A DNA stretch of 64,000 nucleotides, taken from Glossina fuscipes (lineage: Eukaryota > Arthropoda > Insecta > Diptera > Glossinidae). Positions 47,940 to 59,954 of this stretch are shown piece after piece. Under the pieces are notes generated by a model that was not told the origin of the DNA, searched no databases, and saw only the letters and a program-made list of their open reading frames with translations. The number at the start of each line of letters is the position of its first letter. The first letter of the stretch is position 1. Where the stretch lies: positions 1,061,718 to 1,125,717 of the forward strand of contig NW_023998422.1 in assembly GCF_014805625.2 (NCBI RefSeq), written 5' to 3'. The translations under genes and the position numbers were made by a program.

Positions 47940-48070
47940 CCTGTGGCAACGCAAGCACATCTAACTATCTATCGAAATCGATATGTTCCTTTGCTCATCC
48001 AAGGGATTTTTTAAATTGAAAATATATAAATTTGGCAACACTGCACCGCTAAACTCTTAGAATTTAGTTT
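47940..48070 (+). promoter_or_regulatory. Candidate promoter
   Basis: This segment contains a palindromic TATCGAAATCGATA (47970-47983), close to the Drosophila DRE core, then AATATATAAA (48021-48030) and TTGGCAACACTGC (48032-48044). Such combinations are common near fly transcription starts. It precedes a long purine- and CAA-rich stretch that looks like a dipteran 5' leader. A role as an EcR-A promoter is inference from position and strand only. Confidence 0.3.
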
Positions 48071-49049
48071 GAGATTTTTGTGCGTTCGTGTGGGTTGTCT
48101 TTTTTCTCTCTCTTTTTTAATTTTCAAATATTTTCTATCTATATAAAAGAAAAAAAAGGAAAAAAAAAACAGTTCTTCATTGCAAAGGTATTGAAGTTAT
48201 ACGAGAGGGACATAAGCGTAAGAATAAAGCAATTCCAGCGATGCGTGCAATTAAAGAAGTGTGAAAATGAAAAACGGCAACAATAACAACAAGAAAAGTG
48301 AAAATATCTTCTTGTAATGTAAAGGAAAATATATTATATACGGCATGCAAAACTTAATTTGAATAGTCCAGAACTTTTTTTTTAGTGGGGCTGGGAGCGA
48401 GTGTATTTCTTCTGACATATACGGTGCATTGTGTGCAGATTAAGTCAAGTCCATGTTTAGCCCTCGCTAATGTAACATAAAAATAGCAGCTATTTACAGC
48501 AATAATAATAACAACAACAGCAGCAACAACAACAACAATAATAATAATAATAATGGCAAAGTCGCGAACGTGGATGTGCATACAAAGTTGACTGCAAAAA
48601 GAAATATATAGAAAAAGATTCTATATGTATGCATTTGTCTACACACACGTACGGACACATACAAAACGGTTTTAAATGTGTGAATGAAGTGAAATGAGCA
48701 AAAATTGTGAACAGAATTGGTGAAGAAATACAAGAAATGTGCAGTACATATAAATATAAAAATAAAATTAAATAAAAATTATTTTTAATTAAAGAATAAA
48801 AAATAAAAAGTTTTTTTTTTTTTTTGTTTTTTTTTTATACGAGAGTATCGAAGCAAATATTCCCTATTTCCATAGTAATTAGTAATGTACCGACAGAGAG
48901 ACGTATACACGCATTTGAGATACATACCATTATGCAGAGTATATGAACTACAAAATACGTAATTTTGCAACAATAAAGTGTATTGTGCGAAAAACCAGCT
49001 CTCAATCTTGCCAAGAAAGAAATTTTTGACGAAGCTGGTCAAGAAATAG
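48071..49049 (+). other. Candidate non-coding leader exon, possibly EcR-A
   Basis: The stretch is rich in A and CAA/AAT runs (48500-48560) with several upstream ATGs, as in long fly 5' leaders. It ends at AAGAAATAG|GTAAGTAAG (49049/49050), a near-ideal splice donor. If joined to the acceptor at 61077, it would supply the leader of EcR-A across a 12-kb intron. No transcript evidence is available from sequence alone. Confidence 0.3.
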
Positions 49050-49071
49050 GTAAGTAAGCTATCCATCTTTC

Positions 49072-49106
<35 letters not shown>

Positions 49107-50510
49107 GCAAGGCAAAATGGATGGGCGACAAATAATGGAAAGCTAGAGAATTTGAGCATTTTATTTAAAACATTTTCATATACGCGTAAGGTTTTTATGT
49201 GTCAACGCTTGTCTTTTCATATTTGAGAAAATGAAACACACGCTTAACCATACTTACAATCGTTAAGCAGAGATTTCAAACCTCGCTTTGACACAAGAGC
49301 CCAGGTCACTGAAATACAAATGAAAAGTCAATTTATTCTTCCTACTTCCTTTATTTTCGCATACTATGCAATGGATGCAGGTAGAATCCGGATGGAATTT
49401 AAAATCAAAGTTTCCTACTTTCTCCAAAATATAAGTTTGGAAGGTGCATTAAAATTTTTGCAATTTTTCAATAATTGCAAAAATAAAGGCACATAGCAAA
49501 AACCCCCCAAAGTCAGTTATCTGGTATATAGATAAGTCTTAGAAAACGTGGCCTTGAGAGTTTCTAAGAGTTCTCTGTATAAGGTATCAAGGCACGTCAG
49601 CGTGCCATTAATTATCCATGCCTAGGTTTTTCATATATATATATATATAAGAAAAGATCCCTTGTTTGATTTATAAAGCATTTTCACTAACTTTGGATTC
49701 GAAGCATAGAAAAAAGACTTGATTTACTTACAGATTAAAGGAACTCAAAACGGTTAAGGTTAGCTTTCGTTCAGAACACTTTAGGGTTAAGAAACTGATT
49801 AAGCTATTCTCACGATTTACAAAATAAAGGAGTTTTTTTTTCATATACATTATCAGTTTCAATTCCGAGAACTTTCTAATGCCAACCACATTTTTTCCGT
49901 TATAAGACGAGTCCCTTCAGTCGCCACTTTTTTTTTTTTTTAATTGTTTTTCACAAAATTCCCTAAAAGAAAATGGGTGCCAATAAGAGGCTTTCCCTGT
50001 CTTAAGCTAACACACACATGTACGCATGAATATTGTTCTAAGCTGCAAGTGAGTGAGTTGTTCTGTTCTCCACTTCATTTTGCGGCTATTCTTAATTTCT
50101 ATTGTCTTCCCTTTTATATACATTTTTTTTTTAGCTTCAACATATACAGACAAAAAATTATATCCATTTGTATTGCATATTTTGTTTTCTCGTTGTATTT
50201 CTTGCAATAGACAGTTTTGCGGTATAAAGATTTGCGGTAGTTTAAGTCGACCTTTTTCTTATGCTTAGCATTCGTAAAAGTGGTAAATATAACATACATA
50301 TATTGTTACACACACTTACACACACATAATAGCGGGACGAAGACTAGTAGAAGTACATAAAACGATCCTCGGTTAAGGATAAGAGTCACATTACTTTGAT
50401 AATAGATACTCGCGGTAATTTTGTTCGATATGGATTTCCTAAGACAAAATTCTCTTTATTTAGTTAATTTCGTTCAGATAAAATTCGAGTCAATTTGCAA
50501 AAAGACGAAA
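49050..50510. other. No gene recognised; AT microsatellite
   Basis: It contains an AT run near 49076-49102, another near 49635-49649 and poly-T near 49929-49942. No coding or transposon signal was found. Confidence 0.35.
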
Positions 50511-50800
50511 TATAGATCCATGTGACTTTGCTTCGCTTTGTATTGGTGTGCAAAACTTCTTCTTTTTATTATCCTGCAGAAAGCAACCAAATAAATCCCT
50601 GCGACTTTGTTTCATGTTATACGGTTTTCGGAACGCCTTCTTACTATCCAGAAAAGGTAACCAAATAAATCACTGCGGCTTTGTTTTGTTGTTCAGGTCT
50701 TCTGCGTTATAAAGCGGTAAAAGCTACCAAATAAATCCGTGCGTCCTTGCTGCATGTTGTGTCGGTTTTCAGAGCGTCTGCTTTGTTACCCAAAAAAAGC
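50511..50800 (+). repeat. Imperfect tandem array, unit about 66-77 bp, four copies
   Basis: AACCAAATAAATC(C/A)CTGCG-type strings begin near 50586, 50658 and 50727, with a diverged first unit from about 50511 (ATATAGATCCATGTGACTTTG). Each unit continues with a CTTTGTTTCATGTT-like part and a GGTTTTC-G-A-CGCCTTCT-like part. The array is non-coding and matches no known element that I recognise. Confidence 0.7.
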
Positions 50801-51550
50801 AACTGACCATTGGGATTCTTCGGAAGTCTTTTTGATAGAAGATCACAGAAAAATTTGTCTTCCATTTATCTCTTTTAGGAATCTTCTTCTTCTTAGAAGA
50901 AGATATCAAATTAAGTAGAGAAAATTGATGTCAAATTTGATTCTGAGAATTTCTCATAGAATGGACGTTTGCAAGAATCCTTTCCTTTTTTTCTGCGAAA
51001 TGCTTATATTCATCAAACTGACTGACATTTCTGAGAATGTAATCTGGTTCTTTCCAGATTGTGGTTTTATTTTTTCATGGTCGTGGGTTATTTTTCAGCA
51101 AATGTAATTGCGTAACATTTACTGAACGCGAAAATTTCGAGAATCTGACCTCTGACGGTCAAAAATGCATTCGGTCTTCTGTGCTCTTGACATCACCTTC
51201 AAACCGAATGCATTTACCAGATTTGCGTCATTTTGAAGCATGCGTAGCATATATGCATGTTTGTTACTTTTCTACTACTCCTTTTTTCACCCAAGCGTTT
51301 ATATAAAGACGCACTACTATCGTCAGCAGAGAGAGTCCGTGGTTATCCGCATAAAATTGTAAATGCAATTACATGCAAACAACAATGCAAAGTAACGACT
51401 TGAAATTTTGCTTTTGCTTTTTTGCTTGCATTACGTTCTATTCTTGCTGTCTTTCTGTCTATCTACGATACACACTGCAGACGAACAAGAACAATGCACA
51501 ATAATTTATAATAATGTATCTTTTCTTTCTTTATATCATTGCATTCTACT

Positions 51551-51583
<33 letters not shown>

Positions 51584-53229
51584 TATTCGCTTTTATGTAT
51601 TATTCGCGTATGTTTTTATTATTGTTGCTTATTCTTATACGCTTATGAAAAAGGAAAACAAGTGAGAGTGTTTTCCCAAACAGAGTCGAAGCGAAATTCA
51701 AAGTCACCTTATCACATCTTCATAAATCTTAGAACAAGAAAAAAGAAAAATAAAAGAAAAAGCAAAAAACAACTCTCGCCCAAAAGCATGAATCTATGTG
51801 GACTAGACATACACTTGCATTAAATCGTTTCTGTTCTTATCCCCGGCATTTCAATCAATTCAAATATGAGGTAATAAATTATAAGCTCTATTCGCCATTC
51901 CGATGGACATTTATTCGAGATATGCGAAATTCTTCCCACTTAAAAAAAAAAAGTAAAAATAAAAAATAAGAATATGTAAAATCAAAAACACTAAGAGAAT
52001 AAAATGTGCGCAGACATCTTTACAGACACATTTACTTATGTTTATTTTGTCTTTTACACACACTTAAATACATATGCAATAATTTTGTGTAGATGTATGC
52101 ATTATATTACAAGAGTATATTGGGTTAGGTTCGGGTCGGAGTGTTTTGTTTTTTTTTTGTTTTTTTTTTTTTTTCTTATTATCATATCGTATTGCTTGTG
52201 TACTTTTATCTATCCATTTGTATGTGCATATGTATTTGTATGTGCATTGTATGTGCGTTCGTCTCCAAACTTTGAAAATAGTCAACATCAACAATGCATA
52301 CAAGAGTCTCACTCGTCGTATACATAAATATGTATGTTGACTCCATGAAAATTAAACAAAAGACTGAATACAAAAATAAAATTGCTTATGTAGTTTTTAT
52401 TGTACTCTTTATGGCTGGTAATAGTGGTTATTACACTGTTATTCTCTTTCGCTACATTTCTCTCTCTCTCTCTCTCTCTCTCTTTGATTTTCATTAATAG
52501 CCCAGTCTGGCATTAAGTTAAAAATTATCTAATTTAACTTGAAGCAATGAGAAAATTATTGCTTTTATCTATTTTTAAATATCGCATCAAATCCAATGCC
52601 AAGCATGTTAATTAATTCACATGAAATTAGCGTAAATCATATCTGTTTGCAGACAATTAAACTAACTCACTCACTCACACACTCACTTACTAACTCAATC
52701 AATCACTCACTCACTCACTCGTTCACGTTTTACAATGATGAACAATCACAAGCTCTTATTATTATCTCATTCGCGGTATCTTTTGCACACACATTGGATA
52801 CAACAACGAAGAAGAAAGTAAAATGATAACAAATCAAGTGAGAGAAGTGAGAGTGAAATTTCTACGATTATGACTCTCTTTTCTCATTTTATTCATTTTA
52901 TTTCCAAAATTATACGATTACGCAGATTATCAAATACTAGTTTAAGTAAGTTTGCATGAAAGCGCCGCTTTCCCACCGGGCAGCACTTTGAACTAGTAGA
53001 TGGATTTTGGACGAGTAGATTGCAAACTTTGTTTAAATTGTTCAAAACATTCCATAAGCTGGATGAGAAAACACATAAGTCTCTCAGAACGATGCGTAGT
53101 CGTTGAAATCTCTTGTCTACGATTGCAAATATTCTTTTCGCTGCAAATGTTTACATATGGGGGTACAAAGTGTAGCAACTTATAGTCGCTTATTGAAACT
53201 AAGCGAAAAGGAAAGTTAATTACAAATTT
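50801..53229. other. No gene recognised; many simple repeats
   Basis: Poly-T of about 33 near 51550-51582, poly-T near 52160-52174, a TC run near 52459-52484 and an ACTC run near 52667-52727. No exon or transposon protein was recognised. If the leader exon at 48-49 kb is real, this is EcR-A intron. Confidence 0.35.
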
Positions 53230-53536
53230 ACCGTACCGGACTCATAGATTTACATAGGAAAATGGACTCAAATTTTAGGTGCGCCTCATGCTCCAAAGGT
53301 AACATGAAAACATTTTTTCAATAAATTGTCTCTAACTTTAAGGTACGTGAGGTACGACAACAATAGTTCATATGAAACTAATACGAATGGTGACATTAAC
53401 GAGACGAGTGATGATGCCGAGAGTGAAAATCAATTGAATATTGCTAGTACGAGTTATGTTAACAATAAATAAAAATTTTGTTACCAAAGTAACATTAAAA
53501 TATATTTTTCTGCGTCTTATAGTCCGAAAAATACGA
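53230..53536 (+). mobile_element. pogo/Tigger-like deletion derivative, copy 2
   Basis: The right end reads TGCGTCTTATAGTCCGAAAA; the left end has a degenerate CCGTACCGGACTCATAG. From 53344 to 53472 an open frame of 42 codons ends the old transposase with an acidic tail (YVRYDNNSS, then GDINETSDDAESEN, then STSYVNNK and stop). This aligns with the tail in copy 1 at 10817-11171. Everything upstream in the transposase is gone. Confidence 0.6.
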
Positions 53537-53651
53537 GAAAAGTTTGACAGATTAAAAAACTGGAACAAATTTCTCGAGATAAATAAAAAAAACAGTCGAT
53601 TCTTTTTAATACCTTAAAAGAGCATATCTATTGGGTCACATAAAGAGAGTC
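53537..53651. other. Spacer between two transposon remnants
   Basis: AT-rich sequence with no recognisable feature. Confidence 0.3.
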
Positions 53652-53909
53652 TTAGCGGTTTCGAGCTGCCTTTTTTAGCCTGTTCTTTTCAAACGATTCC
53701 AAACTGCCATGTGGTTGATGTCTAGTGCCTCGCCTATTCCTGACAACATTCGCGCCTGTTTTCCTTCCGAAATTTCCGGATTGGAATCGAGCAAACCACT
53801 CCTGAGTCCTTCGTTTACTCACAGCATTCTCACAAATTTTTCGATATGTTTTACCTTTTTTATAATGAAAAAGCATCAGATAGCGTATTTTTTCAGATAT
53901 TTCATCCAT
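53652..53909 (-). pseudogene. mariner transposase N-terminal fragment
   Basis: A minus-strand frame of 85 codons begins MDEISEKIRYLMLFHYKKGK and continues with ICENAVSKRRTQEWFARFQS and GNF. This is the mariner helix-turn-helix region, with the usual W-F-x-R-F-x-S-G-x-F block. After GNF the reading frame has lost similarity, so a frameshift is likely, and the catalytic domain is absent. No terminal repeats were found. Confidence 0.7.
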
Positions 53910-54462
53910 TTCCCATTTTTACACCAGCAAAAAATGAGAAAACTATTTTCACGAAAAGTGTAAGCTGATATGTCCCCTTTTAAGACAATCAGGCGAATCT
54001 TGCCCGACATATAAGCGTTAACACCATCCCGTAAAGACCTTTTTTATGACCTCATATAAATGTTTCTGAGCAATCTATTTAATAAAGCTTCATTTCTACA
54101 TTCGGAAAAAAACCCAGGAGAATAAAAAGTTCTTCTTTCGTCTACCTGCGTTGTCCGGACGGAAAAACAGAAGCAGCTAGTAAACTTAAATAACGCTATA
54201 AAAACATTTACAGCTGAATTACTTAGTCACTTTGAGATTATGCCTCACATACATTCTATTTATTTCTCAAATTTCCATTTGTCAGTCCGGACGTCCTCTT
54301 ATCTTTCAATCATAGAAAAGGTAATAATTTAAAATATTTTGCAAATTATAAATAATTATAATCAAAATTCCCGACTGATTAAAACCATTTTGCGTAAGCC
54401 AATACCAATTTACGATCGTTACGTTCTTCTCAGTATATGAACACATCAAATGGCTTGAGTTA
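53910..54462. other. No feature seen
   Basis: AT-rich DNA between two mariner-type remnants. Confidence 0.3.
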
Positions 54463-55136
54463 GATGTTTGCAAAAGTTTTGATCACCGATTTCTATATGT
54501 AAAAATGACAAAAAAATGTGGAACATCAGTGTACATAACGGTTGAATTCGATGGTTTTGACATTCCTCTACATAAAATAACTTTTTCATTTAATATTATT
54601 GAAGTATTCAGCGTACACAGACGCTAATCACGGAGCGCTTAAAATACTTCCAAATTCATTACTCTTGTTGTTTACTTGAAAAAAACTGCTGCCGAAGCTT
54701 GCCAAATACATTCAGAGGCTTATAGCGATGCAGCTTCATCATATCCTATTTGTCGCTTTTGGGTTCAACGGTTTAAAAACGGCGACATGAAAATGCCATT
54801 TTTCGGCCACTTGTTGTAAGAGTTGTCTAGGATACACCGCTGCAGTTCGAACGGGAAGTTCTGCCACACCCAGCCTACTAACCAGACAAGGCTCCTCCTG
54901 ACTACCATTTGTTCAGATCGGTGCAGCTTGGCTTGGTTGGCACGCGCGTTCGCAAAGTTGAAAAAGTGCCAAAATGTGTCGGTGGGTCGAACCAATATAA
55001 GTTCTTTCCATAGTATATCTGAATGTTGCCAACGAAGAAAATGATGGAAACTATTTTGATTAATATATGTTGCAGCAATTTTCCACAATAAATGCCTTTT
55101 TCAAGTGAAAAAGTGATCAAAATTTTTGCAAGCAAT
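54463..55136 (+). mobile_element. Internally deleted mariner-like element, family D, copy 1
   Basis: Inverted ends: GATGTTTGCAAAAGTTTTGA on the left; on the right the reverse complement reads TGCTTGCAAAAATTTTGATC. TA flanks both. Plus-strand coding remains: 54683-54787 reads KTAAEACQIHSEAYSDAASS then FWVQRFKNGD, an N-terminal mariner HTH region. After a junction near 54790-54800 comes QFEREVLPHPAY and PDKAPPDYHLFRS, the block with the third catalytic Asp. The middle of the gene, including the first two aspartates, is deleted. The same junction occurs in copy 2. Confidence 0.8.
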
Positions 55137-56639
55137 TAATAAATAGAATTTAATTCTTAAGAAACGCTTTGCAGCTATTGATGACATATCAGATCTATCG
55201 GTTGGATATTGTTTGTAGAAATTTCATTCGCCTAGTCGGTGCCAGGGTATCGAAGGTTATAAGCGTGACTCCAGGGTTGTTTCAGTTTCTTCGAATATTG
55301 AGCCCGTGCATATAGTCAGAGCGTAATCAATTTTTAACGATCCGAATTCTTAATTGATCAAGGAATAATTGTATCAAAGTTCAGCTACTTGCCTTCATCT
55401 TGCAAAATGACCGCCTATCGTTAAAATAGGTATATATATATATTTAGGCAAAACATCGGTAAATTTGTGTAGTATTAATGCAATTTTATTTGCCAGACCA
55501 CACTAAAATAGTTTACTCACCTTTAATATTCTGAAAAATAATGGAAAAATTATGTTTTATTATTAAAAAGTTAATGCGCTCGGTCTCGATAAGAGAGAAA
55601 CGTCAAGTTCAAGGTGTTTTTTTAATATAGTCATCACAACTTAATTTCAGAGTGTTCAGGATTTATTCCCCGCTTTTTTCATGCTGCAAACAAAATTGGC
55701 CGGAGCTTTCCTCCTCCGTTTGCCTACTCGTTCATATTAATAAAGTGTGAAGTGCTTGCTTATGAAAATTTTTCTAACCTTCATGATACGAATAACACGT
55801 GAATCTATCTTTCGAGGAAATCTCGAGTGCAACAAATCCATTTATTGTAGAAAAATAAATAAAAATAAAAAAAAAGAAAACGAAAAAGAAAACAGCGTAT
55901 GTGTGCTCGTTTTTACGGTGGGCACATGTTTCATTTGCTTTGCAACGAAAATAGTTAGCAATCTTTATATCAATTCAATAAAGCGTGCATTTCATATGTG
56001 CATGTTTGTGTGTATATGTGGCTGTGTGTTTATTCTAAAAGTTGAAGGTCAGTCAATGTTTTATGTCATTCAACTTTTTATATTTTCTCTTCTTTTGTTC
56101 TACAGTTTACTTTTGCATGTAAAAATTCGCTTTGTTAGAGAAATTTTGTGAGCTTCAACTCTCTCTCTTTCTCTCTCTCCCTGTCTGTCTGTCTTGTTGT
56201 CTGTCTTTGGCACGCATGCACACACTTGCATAGAAGACATACATTTGATTTGGGAAAAATCGAAATCAGACTAGAAAGAACTTTTAGCAAACGTTTAGGC
56301 AAACGCTAAATGCAAACACAAAAAAGTAAATTAAAGCAAGAGGCAAAAGCGTATTATATATGCAATAGGCAGACAAACAGAAAGGGTGAATGCAATGCTA
56401 GTGCTGTATCTGCTGCTGCTTTATCTGAAGCATTTAAATAGATTGAGCGATTTGTTTGTTTACTCATCATGCTTAAAAAAAATTCTAAACAACATTTCTT
56501 TGTAAGAAATAAAACAAATTTAGATAATAAAAAAATTTAATAGGTTTCGGGTATGCGAATAAGTCATGGGGAAAAGAAGCATTTGCATCAGAAGAGAATG
56601 ATAGTGAAATATTTCCTTCAAAGTGTTAGTTCTACCATT
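55137..56639. other. No gene recognised
   Basis: AT-rich. It includes a TA run near 55431-55441 and a CT run near 56157-56190. A 134-codon plus-strand frame at 55747-56151 is low-complexity and unlike any family known to me. Confidence 0.35.
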
Positions 56640-57515
56640 CCCTCTAATGAGATAACATCGCATTGCAGGCTGGTCCTTTGAGTCCAAAACCTATTTCAGG
56701 TATACTAACATTTCCTGCCGAGAAATCACGCTGTAATGCCTCCCGCTTAATCAACTCAGTTTCATTCTCATTCCATGCATTGGTAGCGAATATCCTAAGA
56801 GAATTGCCAAGAATGTATCGCAGCGCGACCGCACTGTTCACATTTTATATCGAGAAAATCCAGACCCTGTTTTTTCAATACCGTCTGGGAATCAAACGGT
56901 TAAGATTCAGCAGCAGTTTCGCTTTCCTAAGCAACAAACCGCGTTTGGTTCTTTTCCCTACAAGGTTCGGACTTATTCAAAGCTTCTGAATATCACGTCG
57001 CTGTATGCATCTTAAAAAGGAATACGTTTAGATACCTTCCCTTCTTGACTTCAACCCTACAAGGACAAACTCACACATATCACCCGTTCATGAAATGTTG
57101 TTAAATAAGATAACTCTCTTGCTTTTACTCATAATAACATTTAATTAGGTCCTTGCAACTTTTGCGATTGCGATTTCCTTACAAAGAGCTTAACGGACTT
57201 GGAACAATTATACAGGGTCGGCTGTATTGCCCCCTTTCTGTGCTTAAAACTGTCGCTGGAATCTTTCTTTCTACTTTTTAGCATTTCTTGCTTAACGAAT
57301 ATTGTAATGCTCTCCGTGTTTCCATAGCTAACTTTTTGAACGTTTCGTAGGCGTTCAAAACTAATTTTACTTTCTACAGGAAAGTTTATTTTCACGGCTG
57401 GTGACCGCTTAAGTAAGCGCCAGAACATACCCGGATGGGGAAAGAGACTTTCCACAGCTTGTGAATTGCTGGCAATAAAATTTAAAAACCAAAACTCCAG
57501 ACGTTTTTCATCTAT
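56640..57515 (-). other. Coding-like region, unrecognised
   Basis: The minus strand has an open frame of about 124 codons (57515-57141) with normal composition: KRLEFWFLNFIASNSQAVES, then LFPHPGMFWRLLKRSP and RLRNVQKVSYGNTESITIFV. Further down, 56841-56644 gives ATNAWNENETELIKREALQR and NVSIPEIGFGLKGPACNAM. Intervening frames are broken. No family is recognised. It could be a decayed gene, an unknown transposon or exons with unseen splicing. Confidence 0.3.
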
Positions 57516-57529
57516 GACATTGTTTTTAT

Positions 57530-57800
57530 ACCCATCACCGAAGGAAGACGGTGTACGGGTATATTCATTTTCTCAAAACGTTTGAAAGCCCAGAAGGAGG
57601 CATCAGAGACCCCACAAAGTATATACATTCTTGATCAGCATCAAATTCTAAATCGATTTAACCATGGCCGTCTGTCCGTCTTTGTAATGTCTGTTGTAAA
57701 CAACCTCCTGGCCGCGAAAGTTAAACTTGGGAGAAACATTGAAAGTTTTTACAAGCAGGTTGGCCTTGAAAATGGGTCATATAGGTAGAAAGACAAGCCC
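57530..57800 (+). mobile_element. DINE-1/Helentron-like copy
   Basis: Forward copy with a TTTTATACCCATCACCGAAG terminus, a short palindromic stretch (AAGACGGTGTACGGGTATA), CTCAAAACGTTTGAAAGCCC, GGCATCAGAGACCCCACAAA, GTATATACATTCTTGATCAG and CGTCTGTCCGTC. It is the copy closest to the remembered Drosophila INE-1 order. Confidence 0.65.
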
Positions 57801-59954
57801 ACAGCACTACAGAAACTGAAAACACCTCTGGTTTCAAAGCAAAGCCGTATTGTAAATCATGAACATTTAGTTCTTTCACTTTTTTTTGCCTTTTTTAGGA
57901 AAACGGTGATGCGTGTAAGAGATTCGGTCAAGACGGAATATGATTTTCTTACTTGTTAACATTTAAGTGGTTGAGAAGAAGAAGAAGAAGAAGAAGTAAA
58001 AAATGTCTTCATTAATGATGACATTCCATTAAGAGATATTTTCCAGGACTGTTGTCGAAAAATAAGCTCAAACACTTTTTACTAATACGTTCAGCAAAGG
58101 AATTGACTTTGAGAGATAGGGTTATACCGTGTCTGGTTCGCGAATAACACACTCGCAAGACTTTCCTGTTATTTTCTCATTTACAACAAATTGGTGCACG
58201 ATACGATTCGTACTATGGCTTTTAAATACTGTTTTTGATTAGAGTGCAGGGTTTTTTTTTACAATTCATTCTCATCCATACAAATATGATTATACAGCAC
58301 AAGACTACAGTCAACAAAAATATTTTCTTTCTATTCTTTCTATTAATGGGATGGAGAAAGAGTATTCCCAAGGATGATCTGAAAACTTATTATGAAAAAG
58401 TTCATCGCGGCCGTGTGCTATCAATTCGCGAATAACATTTGAATTTTCAGATATTTGTTTTATATGATTGGGTAACGGAATTTTCCTAAAGGGCGAAGAT
58501 TACTTTTCTGATTTCGAATTTTCTGAATACCAACTAATACCAAGCAATCTCAAGGTATTAAAAGTTGAGATGTCTAAATAGTTTTGCAAATTTTTGTTGC
58601 GTGAAATGGAGAGTAAACCTTTCGCTCTCAGTACAAATGGCAACGAATGCCACTTATGCATAAGAACGGAAACTAGAATCTACCATGACCTCTTCATTTT
58701 AACTGCGCATGTCCCATAAATGATGGGCTTTTTTTTTATTTGTTTTATTTTTTTTTTTTCATAAGCTTCAGTAAAAGTCTGTGATATGCGATAAATGTTT
58801 GCGCAAAATACAGAATAATGCAATAATAATTATTTAATAATTTTTTGTTGCATATTTTCTGTCAATTACAACGAATACAAAAATACACAGTGTATTTCGA
58901 ATACGTAATCAAAGTTAGCGGCTCCCAGTCTACCTGGGTGCATGCATAAGGGCATAAAGTGCGCTTTATTTAAGGAAAAGGTCAATTCTAGCTAAGTTTG
59001 AAAGGTCATCGCTTAGCTCAAGGATTAAATGGAGGAATGCACTTTGTTATTACATATCTTGCCTGGCGGATATTTACTTAACAAATGCAAAGTGTGTGAT
59101 GATAGTATTTGAAAATAATTTGATGAAAAGCATTGACATTTTGAATTAAAAGAAAGAAGAATTTCTTTAAGGACCAACCGACCCTTTGTCGAGCATCAAC
59201 TAAAAAGAAATTAAACCAAAAGTGACAAGTGTACTAAACTTTTGTCTGCCTGCACGAAAGCCGGCAAATTTTCTTTCATCTTCATTTCTTCTTCTTCTTC
59301 TTCTTCTATTCCGCAGCAAGCACTTCACAAAATGATGCGGAAATATGCGAAAAATAACTTGAAGCAGCAGCATCAAGGAGAATTAACGTCTGGAAATGCA
59401 ATGCAATGAATGACTGCTCGCTCAGTAGTTAAGTTTGTCTCAGAATTACAAAGCAATTGTTAAAATATTGTCATTGCTTGCTTGCTCTATAATTATATTA
59501 TCGCAGTGACATACACAGACACTACGCTACACCTCGCAATGAAATGATGAAAAATGATCTGAAGTAATATTGCTGCTGAGAATTGCAATAAACACAATTA
59601 AATGTAAGTCGAAGAAAAATTTTGTGAAAGCCAGTTTAGTTAAACAGCCTTCACAGACGTGTTATCATTACCTCTCCTTGAAGCATAGACATTGTGTTCA
59701 CAGTTTTATAGCCACTGTTCTATTGAATTGTTGCGTTATTGTAGGTAACATTAAAGCACAAAAATAAAGCGAAAATGTGAATCAAATAAAAGCAATCGGG
59801 AACACTGGCATCATATAAATTCTCATCGTATTATCATATCTAGGAAATTCAGAGACCGAGCATATCTAGTAATTTTGGCATGGTAAAAAGACTCCTAACC
59901 TAGAGAAATATTAATCGAAAGAGATTGTAAACATTGGATTGTTGCTAGTATGGA
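57801..59954. other. No gene recognised; GAA/CTT repeats
   Basis: A GAA run lies near 57975-57997 and a CTT run near 59287-59307. Poly-T lies near 58741-58759. No exon or RNA gene was identified. If the leader exon at 48-49 kb is real, this is EcR-A intron. Confidence 0.35.
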
